The notes under the pieces: model-generated
What the model was told of the DNA's origin: nothing
What the model saw: only the letters and a program-made list of their open reading frames with translations
Database searches by the model: none
DNA from: Adiantum capillus-veneris
Taxonomy: Eukaryota > Streptophyta > Polypodiopsida > Polypodiales > Pteridaceae
Reading direction: 5' to 3'
NCBI GenBank assembly: GCA_014529385.2
Contig: CM043949.1
Span: 106,366,554 to 106,430,553 of the forward strand
Length of the DNA stretch: 64,000 nt
Shown: positions 20,422 through 31,080 of the stretch, piece after piece
Numbering within the stretch: the stretch's first letter is position 1
Layout of the letters: each line of letters starts with the position of its first letter
Made by a program: the position numbers and the translations under genes

Positions 20422-22708
20422 TCACAATAGCTTTACCACCTCGTATCTGTCTTTTTGTTTTCTTGCAACTGCCACAGGGCATGATTTAGGGCCAAACTAA
20501 GGCTGTTACATGTGCTCAAGCAGAGTTTGCATTATCAACTGGATGTTTTGAGTGTCTCCGCGGTTAGCCTTGCCAAAGTAGTTCAAGTATCATGAAAAGT
20601 GCCATCACGTGGACAAAGTCTTACAGTGACATGGATTCTTGTGCGTTGATAAGAAAACCTGAATGTTCAGGTGAGAATCATGGCTTTGCTAAGTGTGGCA
20701 GCAAGTACAACCTTTGTGCCCGCACAAGATACTTTGAGAACTTGTGCTTGAGGCTCTGTTGGAGTTTAAATGTCAGTTGTAGGCTGTGAAACAGAGCCTT
20801 ATTGCAGTTGTTTGTGTTGTGCATTCATTGCACAATTCAGCCTAGGCATATCAGAGCAGCATTCAAGTGTTTTAGTGTTGCGTAATGTATTGCATGCCCG
20901 CACTTCGAGAGGGCGTGAAGCTAGTGTTTGATCAACTCTTGGGGCTGTTGTCCTTCAATGCATAGTCTGGCTCCTTAAGCATGGGGCATCTCAGGATAGA
21001 TGCCTCCCATTCCCTCTCCCTGTCTTCATCCACATAGGTAAAATCCTCACCATCCTCATGCTCTGTCCTCTTGCCATGGAAGCCTTGAACCACCCTATGT
21101 AGAGGTCTTGTGGAGTGTTGTTTGGTTGGCTTGTATCCCGGTGTGAAAAATGGACAAGACTAAACGACAATGGCTATTGCCTTAAGATGGAATTGAGTAT
21201 CTCTTTTTGTCAGCGATGTGACAGTCAAACCAGGATACAGTGCCAGGTAATTGGGCAACGCAGCAGTCAGAGATGAGAGGATGTGCGTGCAGGTAGGCAG
21301 CAGATGGACGTGCAGGAGACGAGCACGGACTGAGGGCGGTGGGCATGCGCGCAGGAGATGAGCACGGATTGAGGATATTTTTTATTGTATGGGTTGGCCG
21401 TATAGGTCAACTCAGGGTCCCCGCTTCCTTGGTTAGGGAAGGCCGCTTGAAAACCATTGTGTTGCTACGTTGTGGGTTCGAGGACAATCGCTTCGCTTTT
21501 ATAATGGCAAGAAGTGGGGTTGGGAGGGAATCAGGTGGAATCTTGGAAGGAAATGAATAAAAATAGGAGAGTTGCCAGTAGTATGTGGAGAGAATTCTTC
21601 AATGTTGGAGTGAGAACTTACATGCAGATCAACACGCTACATTGACCTACGTACAATGTTCAACTGGAATCGCAACATACATGTTATCGGCTTCCAGAGG
21701 CACTGTTTTTCTCTTTTTGTGACAGTTGCCGCAATCAAGGGACAGACACTATGGATGGTATAGCAGCAAAAGTAGAGAATGGTGGTCCGAGCCATGTAAA
21801 ACTACCGGGCATTATGGGAATCCAACCTACCCTTGTCCTATTTAATTTGCAGTTGTTTTTGAAGCCTTAAATGATACCCCTCTGTAAAAAGCTCCTTCTG
21901 TTGAATGCATATGATAGGTACATGCATTTTAGGTGACCTCCCCAGAACTATGATGGTGGTGGTTCCAACTTAGAGATGTAGAAAGTGGGGGCAGGCAATG
22001 GTTAATAAGAGCGCGCAATTGATGGATTCAAAATCGTCCAGCTTGTGGCCAAAGTTGGCGCATTGTATTCGTTCTGATACTGAGCTGTTGGGACATAGCA
22101 TACCCAACAAAACACACACACGTGCACTTCTACACACACCTTTACCATTTTACCATACCACAAGGGGAATTGAAAAAATTTATTGCCCAACACGTGGGCA
22201 ATAAGGTGGCACGCCACATCAGTTCACTGTTGGGAGCCTTCGTGGGGGTTGCTCATGTGGCAAAGGGAATTTGAAAAACCCATCATTGGGGCATGCGTGC
22301 AATTGAACGTGAGGGGTGGCGCTCATGCATGCAAGTTCTCAATCGTAGGGTCTCCACTTCGCTCTATAGGGGTGCATGCGCCATGGCTCTGGCTGTGGGA
22401 CAGGGTTCTCTCTCCCTCCATCTCTCCTCCCCTGTCAGCCTTCCTCCCTAGCCATAACCGCCTCCCTTCCTAGTCTCCCTCGCACTACATTCCTCCCTCA
22501 ATCCCTAGCCTTGTGCAGATAAACGTGAGCATCACAAGGGCTATGACATCCACTTCCTTCCATTGGGATCCCTCAAGACCTGCCACTAGATAGTATGGAC
22601 ACGGGGACGGAGATGCTTGGGCTAAACGGTTTGGAATATGTAAACAATGAATACATTGGCGTCTTTTATGTGATTGAAGAGGTCCTTAGCATGGACTAGC
22701 GAGCTCTA
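20422..22708. other. Intergenic DNA, nothing recognised
   Basis: Mixed-composition DNA without a recognisable domain or terminal repeats. A GGGTTCGAGGAC sequence at about 21472 resembles a tRNA B box, but no A box or cloverleaf could be fitted around it. Confidence 0.55.
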
Positions 22709-23560
22709 TTGCACTTCGCGAGATGGGGAAGGATCCAAACCTCCTTGCACACCATAGTTGACGAGGATGGCTTCACATATCCTACAAATAGCCATGACAA
22801 GAGAATTGAGGATTGGGAAAGCATTGTTCTAGCGTGCCACTCTAGTTCATACCTTGATTGGCCTACAACCAAAACAGTGATTGCATCACAGAGGCGTACC
22901 AACATTAGGACACATGGTATGCCCCTCTCCTTTGCCAAGGAGCTTCTTGAATTATGCTCATGTGCTATGGTGCCACCTTTGGACAAAGGGTTGCAAACCG
23001 AAGGTTTAGGTTTTCATACTGGGCAACTTCAGTGCCTAAGCTTACAACATACGGTCACAATGAAGAGTGTATTGAAGAGAATGTAGTGGGCAAGGATGTT
23101 GTTTAGCAAGCATTGCATAGTGTTTTTGTCAAACACAAAACAGGGTGGTCAAAAAGAAGGTGTACTCGAATACCTCTATATTCCTTATTTCTCATCGATG
23201 GGGTGGATCGCGAAGAAAGGGCTATGAGTCTCAAAGGCTTCACATTTCCAAGAAGTGTGGATGTACATTTATGGTTTCAATTGTTTATCCTTCAAGATCC
23301 ACAATGAAGGTGACATTACGAGTCGTTGGATGTCACAAAGGTTATGTTCCAAGGTCTCAAGATGATATGTACCACCTCCCAAGGCATCCAATTGTCAAAA
23401 CTCGGTGCATGGAAGATTTTGTTTGATGGTTGCACGTGTCGTTGTGTTGCAAGGATGTGTCCACATAAATATGGCATGAGTGGTGAATCAAGTGACCTAC
23501 AAATTCTTCATGGACCATAATGAAATTCAAATGATTTTGTACAAACTACGGATCGAGGGT
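22709..23560 (+). pseudogene. Degenerate coding-like stretch, possibly transposase N-terminus
   Basis: Plus-strand frames here have protein-like composition. 22709-23086 is a 125-residue frame with no known motif. At 23145-23426 a Cys-rich segment (ISKKCGCTFMVSI) is followed by MYHLPRHP and CMEDF. Another frame then reads KFFMDHNEIQMILYKLRIE at about 23485-23555. The arrangement (Cys-x-Cys segment, His-Pro segment, long helix) resembles the N-terminal DNA-binding part of some plant MULE-like transposases, but I cannot name a family with confidence. Frames are broken several times, so it is not an intact gene. It could also be an ancient host gene remnant. Confidence 0.3.
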
Positions 23561-23758
23561 AATGATGTCTCAAAATTTCTATAATTTAGTGAAACGTCCT
23601 TCCATTGCCCTTGATGTCCTCATGCTTATTTGCATGGGTGCACCACCTTGTATGACTGGGTAATGATGTCTCAAAATTGCTATAATTTAGTGAAACGTCC
23701 TTCCATTGCCCTTGATGTCCTCATGCTTATTTTCATGGGTGCACCACCTTGTATGACT
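23557..23758. repeat. 101-bp tandem duplication
   Basis: Copies at 23557-23657 and 23658-23758 differ by only two or three bases. Three further TATGACTGGG motifs follow to about 23826, suggesting replication slippage over that motif. Confidence 0.92.
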
Positions 23759-25893
23759 GGGTTTACTATTCATTGCTTGTATTTATCTGTATGACTGGGT
23801 TTATTAGGTTTATCTCTATGACTGGGATTACACCTTATTGCCTAGGTTTATCTATAAATGTTGGAATGCTGCGTTTTGTCTTTGTATATCATAGGAAGAC
23901 TAAGAAGTGATAAATTGATCATCCATGTGTAGAGAGGCTGTGAGATTGAAAGAGCAAAACAAGGTGCTATATTGCCATTCATACAACCCTCATGCCTTGG
24001 ATGAGAGGGAGCATCTCTTCATTACAAGCCTTCCTAAGCTCCAAGTGTGGCTTATCCATAACCTTCACAACACCTTTTTTCTTTGCTTGCACATATAACT
24101 GGGCTTACACCTAGCATCCACACTTAAATCGGAGCATCCATAGATAAACCCGAGCATGAACACACACACGCGTGCGCGTGCACACACGCACACGCACGCA
24201 CACACGCACGCACGCACACACAGAGTCATAGCATCTGACCTTGATGGCATTGGGGGGCTTCTGATTGTGCCCTGGACCACTGTATTTGACTACAAAATAT
24301 GACATCCAACCTTTAACACTCAAACTTGATTTAAGTTGGTGCCCATAGGAGTCTACCTCATGCTTTACAACATAACTACTGCTATCTCTTGCTATGGTGA
24401 AACACTATGGCTAAGTAAAGCTTTCCACTTTGATGTTTTTTTAGCATGGTACCTCTAATAACCTAACCCCATGGGAATAGTCCCTTGTGGAAATAACCCT
24501 TGGAATGTAAAACCCCTTGTGGGTCTAACTGTAAAAATCTTTTCCTGTATCCTGGCTTAAACCACTGCGGGGAAATCTATGTCGCCACCGATCCCCTTCC
24601 CCTTTTGATGATGATGGCGGCTAGGTGAGGCTTGTAGCTCAAACCTTTCACATTATCTCTAGTGCCCGCTCATGATTCCGAAGGGGATTGCACACAGCGG
24701 AGGACTTGCAGAGGGCGGCCATACCTGGCATGAAGATTGGGTGACGATCACCGACATATACACAACCACTAACCCTATATAAAGGTGAGGGGTTCTTCCC
24801 TTCACTTAGACTTGGGTTTGTCTGATTATTATCGAGGGGGGCTTGGCTCTGCAGTCCGCTACCACTATGTTGATGATTAGGATGGCTTTCACTTCAAAGG
24901 TTTTTTCACTATCCCTAATGTGTACCTTGCTTGTTTACCTCAGTGGTTTTTTACCACTAATCAAGGTTTGATAGAACCTCGTGCTTATGATGTATAAATG
25001 ATGGTTGAATGGTTGATATTTTGATGAAGCTGGTTAAAGGAGTAACTCACTCAAATGGTAAATTTGCAAATTTTATCTGGTTATTAATACTTACACAGAT
25101 ATTACCATAATGGTTACTTGACTTGTTTTTTCTTCCGAGGTAAGTTATTGATGGGGGTTTTACCACCCAAATGTGTAATAAGGGGAAAACTGTTCTGACT
25201 ATATTGAACACTCGTGGATATTCTAAAATATTATGTGATGGTTCATATTCCTTCAGTAAGTATTCCGGTGGGATATGTGGTGGTTCTTAATCCAACAGTG
25301 AACTACATTGGGATTTTGTTGAGAAAGGATTTCGGCTTACTAGTTTTCACAAAACCATAAGAATTTGGAATCTATGCTTGGGAATTGCAGGTTCTAAACT
25401 AGGTTTGATAAATACACTTTGCAGATAAAACCACAATTATTTTTTGTTGATTGGCTTAATCTTTCTACTAAGGAGGAGATGCTGGTTAGCTTTGACTTAC
25501 TTACATCCTGCTGATTACTGGTTAGCGTTTTTGGTTGGGGATCTCGCTTAGACCTGAAAATTGGTTTTTTCAACTACACCTAGCTGTTGAGGGGTACTGC
25601 CATCAATTGTATGTAAACTTATACATACATGCATAGTCTAGGTTTATTGCTTGGCTTAAAATCTATGGATACTAATATGATTTTTGGTGCTTTACTGCCA
25701 AAATTTTTCCTAAGCTCTGGGTTAGTTCTTACTATCATAAAACTGGCTATATTTGGGTTTGGTTGGAAATGGCTCGATCTGGCTCTAGGTCTGACTAGTA
25801 CATCTTTGGCTCTGGCTAATACTGCTTTGGGCCGTTTTTTAGCAAATTCCTTCCTTCTTTACTGACCCTGCTGGACTTTGTCATGTTGATCTT
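23759..25893. other. Repeat-like DNA without recognisable coding
   Basis: Contains an alternating purine-pyrimidine run at 24160-24222. From about 25000 the sequence is rich in GGTT/TGGCT motifs related to the DNA on the far side of Copia-B1 (31081-31900). This suggests Copia-B1 inserted into an older, diverged repeat. Confidence 0.5.
24160..24222. repeat. (CA)/(CG) alternating tract
   Basis: 63 bases of unbroken purine-pyrimidine alternation built from CA and CG steps, a sequence type prone to left-handed DNA. Confidence 0.9.
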
Positions 25894-25898
25894 GACTT

Positions 25899-26125
25899 TG
25901 TTGGAATTAGGGTTGCAGAGAAACACACACAGCTTGGAGAAGATGAAGGAAGCTCAAGGCACACAATAGAGAGTGTGTTACTTAGTGTGCAATGGAAAGA
26001 TAGATAGCCCTAGAGTGATGGGCGTATATACAATGCACGGGGGAAAAAACCTCCTAAAGAGGGAAAAAATGCCCCGGCGGTCCTAGTGTGTTCACACACA
26101 TCACTACCACATGTATATGGTAACA
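25899..26125 (-). repeat. Copia-B1 3' LTR
   Basis: 227 bp, begins TGTTGGAATTAGGG and ends GGTAACA, preceded by the GACTT duplication. Confidence 0.96.
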
Positions 26126-26135
26126 AATCCCCCCT
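26126..26135 (-). other. Copia-B1 polypurine tract
   Basis: On the minus strand AGGGGGGATT immediately precedes the 3' LTR. Confidence 0.85.
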
Positions 26136-26200
26136 GGAGTGATGCGGTGAACGAGAGCTGGCACATGAGTAAAGGGAAGTGTCATGCCCTGAGGACAGGA

Positions 26201-27412
26201 TCAGTCCACAAAAGGGAGTAAGCCCAAAGCTTTGCGGAAAGCTTCAAGCTTCTCACGAGACAATGCCTTTGTGAAAAGATCTGCAAGGTTGTCCTGTGTT
26301 GGCACATAAGCCAAGCTGATCTCTCATGCTGAGAGCCTCTCCCTGACATAGTGGTAATGCACCTCAATGTGCTTTGTGCGAGCATGAAAAACTGGGTTCC
26401 TCGCAACTGCCAATGCGCTCTGACTGTCAGTGTAGATAGTGTTGGCAGTTTCCTGTCCAACACCCAAGTCAGCCATAAGGCGTCTGAGCCATACACACTC
26501 AACCGTAGCTGTGAAGACTGCCCTGTACTCAGCCTCACAACTCGAAGTGGCCACAGTAGGTTGCTTCTTGCTCAACCATGATATACATGAACTGCCAAGC
26601 ATGAAACAAAAACCACTTGTGGACACTCGCGTGTCAAAACAACCAGCCCAATCTGAGTCCGAAAAAGCATGTAAGTCTGGCGGCAATGATCCCCCCTTGG
26701 GATAAAACAAGCCAAGATGTAAAGTGCCACTAAGGTAGCGGAAAACCCTCTTGACAGCCTGCCAATGCTTAGACCCTGGGCTATGCATAAATCTGCTGAC
26801 CTGCGAGACTGCAAACTGAATATCTGGCCTCGTGTTGCATACATAAATGAGGCAGCCAACAGCAGTTTGGTAAAGAGTGACATCAGCAGGATCGCCAGCA
26901 TCATGTAGACTCAACTTCAAACCTGTTTCCATGGGAGTGGCAATAGGTTTGCAATCCTCAAGTCCAAACTTACATAGCAATGTCTCTATGTAACTTTTCT
27001 GACACAAAGCAATACCACCATCACACTGCTTAAACTGTATACCCAAGTAATGATGCAACAGCCCCAAATCTTTCATCTTGAAAGTAGCATTCAAATCAGC
27101 CTTAAATTCAGCAATATGTCTCTCATTTGGTCCAGTGATCAACAAATCATCAACATAAAGAACCACAATGAGAAATACATCATCCTCACGCTTTACATAC
27201 AATGTGCTTTCTGTTGGACTATTACGAAAGCCTCGTTTAACCAAATGAGTGTCAGCTTTCTCATACCAAGCACGAGGAGATTGCTTCAACCCATACAAAG
27301 CCTTCTTACATTTGCACACTTTGTCCTCTTGTCCTTTTATGACAAAACCGCGAGGCTGCGTTACATAAACTTCCTCAAATATGTCACCATTCAAGAAAGC
27401 AGTAACAATGTC
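26201..27412 (-). pseudogene. Copia-B1 reverse transcriptase (second half) and RNase H
   Basis: It opens immediately after a TAA stop at about 27413, within the HQ-DIVTAF segment before reverse transcriptase motif NGDIFEEVYV. It continues through YGLKQSPRAWY, the catalytic YVDD (VVLYVDDLLIT), the connection motif CNTRPDIQFAV, and RNase H (FSDSDWAGC with acidic D, and SSCEAEYRA with the second acidic residue). A TGA at about 26324 interrupts it just before the final DNLADLFTKALSREKL segment, which ends at a natural stop at 26201-26203. The equivalent codons in Copia-B2 are sense codons, so both stops are secondary mutations. Confidence 0.94.
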
Positions 27413-30088
27413 TTATTGATGTACATCCCAACCAAAATGAGCTGCCAATGCACATAGAAAACGTACAGTAGTCATACGACAAGTGGGAGCAAAAGTCTCT
27501 TCATAATCTATGCCTTTTTGTTGTGCATAACCCTTTGCAACAAGGCGAGCCTTATGGAGATCGATCTCACCATCCGGCTTGCGTTTCAACTTGTAAACCC
27601 ACTTCGTACCAATGGCCTTTTTGCCAGGAGGCAAATCAAATAAAGTCCATGTGTCATTCTCTATAAGTGCATCATATTCTGATTTCATGGCAGCAATCCA
27701 ATTTTCTGAATTCTGTGCTTCATCAAAAGACAGAGGCTCCTCAACATCATGTAAACTAGACACATCCAAAGCATAACAATCTGATGCATAAGATGCATGG
27801 CGAGAGCCTGAACGAGTACGACTAGATAAAGGTGCATCCAATTTACTGTCACGCAAAGTGTGCACCAGCCATTTTGGCATACCTCTAGCCTGCTCATTTT
27901 CAGCCCTTTCCTCATCAAGTACATCATGTACATCTGCATCAGTAATAGGCTGTTCTAAAACATTTTCAGAAACCCCCATAGGCTGTACATTTGCCTCATT
28001 GGAACTTACATTCGTATTTCCACCACTGAAAAGAGGCAACAAAGTGTCATAAATGTCCTGTGAGCTTACATTACTGTCTCTAGTACATGACAGCAAGGGC
28101 TGAATAGAGTCTTCCACAAACACTACATCCCGTGAAACCAGAATACGTTTTGTTTGCGGATGATACAACCTGTAACCTTTGCTTTCAGCACTATAACCAA
28201 CAAAAATACATTTGACAGCCTTATCATCCAATTTTCTGCGCTGCACTTGTGGCACCAAAGCATATGCCAAACAGCCAAAAACACGCATGTGCTCAATAGA
28301 AGGTTTTCTATCATGCCATGCTTCATATGGAGTAATAGACTGCAAAGCTTTCGTAGGACACCTGTTAAGTACATAAGTGGCACACATGATGGCCTCAAGC
28401 CAAAAATAATGCGGCAAAGCTTGACTTTTGACCATACATCGTGCCATTTCCGTTAGTGACCTGTTTTTCCTCTCAGCAACACCATTTTGCTGAGGTGTAT
28501 AAGGCACTGTACATTGGTGTTTTATCCCACGACTAGCCAGAAATGCATTAAATTCATGAGACATATACTCCCCCCCTCGATCAGAACAGAGGGTGCCCAT
28601 AGTACATTTTGAGACATTTTCAGCCATAGCCAAAAATTGTTTGAAGCACATAAAAACTTCGGACTTCGCTTTAAGCGGAAATACCCATGCATGCCTGGAG
28701 TAATCATCAATGAAAGTCACGAAGTACAGGTAATTGCCCAAGGACGGAGTTTGCATGGGCCCACAAACATCACTATGCACAAGCTGCAACCTGCATGTGG
28801 CCCTAACTGAACCATCCTTTGGAAACTTAGAACGCTGCATTTTACCCAGAATACAGCCTTCACAAACATGTTTGACAGGTGCTTTAAGAGGCGGCAAAGA
28901 AGCAACCATATCAGATTTCTGCAAACGCAGCAAACTGGCAAAATTCAGATGACCAAAACGTGCATGCCAAAGTTTTGCATCTGAAATAGCCCTTGAATCT
29001 GCAACAGCATTTGCAAAATTTTGTCGACACTTGTCATACAAAGTGAGCTTATACAGCCCACGGCACAAAAGCCTAGATGCAACAATTTCATCACCAAAAC
29101 TGAGATCATGAAGTGTACATCTGTCATCCACAAATTTGACTACAAGTCCAAGTCTAGCAAGTGCGGATACAGACACGAGATTCTTCTTGATCCCAGGTAC
29201 ATAAAGTGCATCAACAAGTGTGAAGGAACTGCCATTAGCAGCAGTGAGCACAATCTTTCCAACTCCCTGAACTGGATAAGAGGCGTTGTTGGCACAAGTG
29301 ACTGAATTCCCATGAGGGACAGACTCGAGAGAGGTAAACAATTCACGATGTGAGGTAATGTGCTTTGTAGCACCACTGTCGAAATACCACACATGTGAAT
29401 CTGCAGCAACTGACAAGCATGCATCATGGACAGCAGGATTGTAAGTGCACTCTGCGCTAAAAGCCCATTCTGCATCAACATCAGCATCACAATCTCCTTT
29501 CACAGAAGACTCAACAATGGCTGCATTTGTAGTGGAACCAGCATTTGCAGTGGAACCACCCTCTTTCTTCTTAGCCTCTTTGGCCTTCAACTTAGGACAC
29601 GACTTGATCAAGTGATCATTGGCTTTACAATAATGGCAACGCATCTTCTTTTTGCCCTTATCACCAGAATTGCCAGACGAAGTGCTGCCACCAGAAGCAT
29701 TAGGAACAGAATTTTTGCCACTCGCAGCAGAACCATAAGAAGTGGCTGCATTACTGTTACCACCCTTTCTTTGAGAAGCAATAAAAGCCTGTTCAACTGC
29801 ACGCTGCCTAGTCCTGTTTTTTCTAGAAAGTGACTCTTGCAACAGCAATGTGCATAATGCATCAAACTTGACAACTTCAGGATTTCCTTGGGTCATGAGT
29901 CTCCAAGTACTAGCAAAAGTCTGGTAGGAATCTGGTAAGGCATCAAGAACAGTCTGCACAAGGGAACTGTCCAAAATGACTTCACCTGCAGAAATGAGTT
30001 GCTCATTGATATCCTTAACACTAGCAAGGAAAGTGTCCATATCATCTTCCTCATGCATAATCTTCGACTCTAGCTCTTTACGCAGCAA
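27413..30088 (-). pseudogene. Copia-B1 gag C-terminus, protease, integrase and reverse transcriptase start
   Basis: An 891-residue open segment. It has gag helices (residues about 1-100), a CCHC zinc knuckle (C151-x2-C-x4-H-x4-C164) and an aspartic protease with FDSGATKHIT (catalytic D237). The GAG-pre-integrase zinc region (HARFGHLN... CEGCILGKM) follows. The integrase core has HSDVCGP, CSDRGGEY and NGVAERKNRS, with all three acidic residues present. The reverse transcriptase N-terminus (WVYKLKRKPDGE, ARLVAKGYAQ, YEETFAPT) comes last. The frame is closed by a TAA at about 27413. It is separated from the gag start by a one-base deletion near 30085. Apart from these lesions it looks undamaged. 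Confidence 0.95.
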
Positions 30089-30486
30089 GCAATTTTAGCC
30101 TCATTGCGGCTTGCATAAAGACCTGCTAGAATATCCCAAGCCTGTTTTGCAGATTTTGCTGAACAGATGTGAGGAATAATGGTGCGCTTCACAGACAACG
30201 CAATCAATGCATGAGCCTGCGTATCCTTAACATCCCAACGAGCTTGTTCTGCCGTAGGCAAAACAACTCTAACAGCTGCAATCCTTGCAGCAAGACCTGC
30301 AACATCCTCAACATCGCCTACATCTTCAGAACCAGGACGTACATCAATGCCCTGCACAATGTTCCAGACACCTTTTGACACAAGAACATGTTGCATCATA
30401 TAAGCCCACATAGGGTAGTTGTCCCCATCCAACCTGTCCTTAGCAGCAAACATCTTGAACACATCTGTGTTGTTGTTGTCAGCCAT
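30089..30486 (-). pseudogene. Copia-B1 gag N-terminal part
   Basis: The ATG at 30486 starts MADNNNTDVFKMF, followed by LDGDNYPMWAYMM, the lead-in typical of plant Copia gag, and by the helix WDVKDTQAHALIALSVKRTI. The frame fails near 30085, where one T is missing relative to the frame needed to continue into LLRKELESK. The same start is conserved in Copia-B2 at 52644, which supports the choice of ATG. Confidence 0.92.
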
Positions 30487-30834
30487 GGTAAATGCTGCAC
30501 CTGATGTGAAAACTGCCCGAAAATAGGAGAAATGGAGCGGGAACAACTTGTGCTATATAACACAAACCGTAGAAGACTATAAGGCACCTGTTATGCAAAA
30601 AACGGCACTGACAGAAAATCTGCACAAAATGACGAAATAGCCTATGCAGTACTGCCTGTAGTGGAAACGGATGCCGAAATGAGCCCAAATCAAAATTCTG
30701 AGCAGACCAAGCTCTTCGAGCGCTCCCAAAATATTTGTCGACCTGTGAACGCTCGCCGAAGCTCACTGAAATCGGAGAAAGTGAGCAGGCGTGTGCTGGA
30801 GCAGCTGGCGACTAAGCCCGGGAGGACGTGACCT

Positions 30835-30846
30835 GCTCTGATACCA
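30835..30846 (-). other. Copia-B1 primer-binding site
   Basis: TGGTATCAGAGC on the minus strand, two bases inside the 5' LTR; matches the initiator-Met tRNA 3' end. Confidence 0.95.
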
Positions 30847-30848
30847 AT

Positions 30849-31075
30849 TGTTGGAATTAGGGTTGCAGAGAAACACACAGAGCTTGGAGAAGACGAAGGA
30901 AGCTCAAGGCACACAATAGAGAGTGTGTTACTTAGTGTGCAATGGAAAGATAGATAGCCCTAGAGTGATGGGCGTATATACAATGCACGGGGGAAAAAAC
31001 ATCCTAAAGAGGGAAAAAATGCCCCGGCGGTCCTAGTGTGTTCACACACATCACTACCACATGTATATGGTAACA
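30849..31075 (-). repeat. Copia-B1 5' LTR
   Basis: 227 bp, partner of 25899-26125, followed by the GACTT duplication at 31076-31080. The family's promoter and poly(A) signals should lie here; none was located with certainty. Confidence 0.96.
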
Positions 31076-31080
31076 GACTT

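Larger units (their letters stand above)
25899..31075 (-). mobile_element. Copia-B1: young, nearly intact LTR retrotransposon
   Basis: A 5.2-kb element on the minus strand with 227-bp LTRs (25899-26125, 30849-31075) that differ by about three bases by hand count. It has a perfect GACTT duplication (25894-25898 and 31076-31080), an initiator-Met primer site and a polypurine tract. Gag, zinc knuckle, protease, integrase, reverse transcriptase and RNase H are all present in Copia order. Only three coding lesions are visible: a frameshift in gag and two nonsense codons in pol. The high LTR identity indicates a recent insertion. A second copy of the family is at 48343-53226. Confidence 0.96.

Noticed and set aside
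21465-21485. GGGTTCGAGGAC resembling a tRNA B box
   Set aside because: No A box at proper distance and no acceptor or anticodon stem could be folded.
23557-23826. Repeated units considered as a CRISPR-like array
   Set aside because: Tandem copies with no spacers, in a plant nuclear context.
27050-29874. Plus-strand frames of 90-135 residues across Copia-B1
   Set aside because: Antisense shadows of gag-pol.
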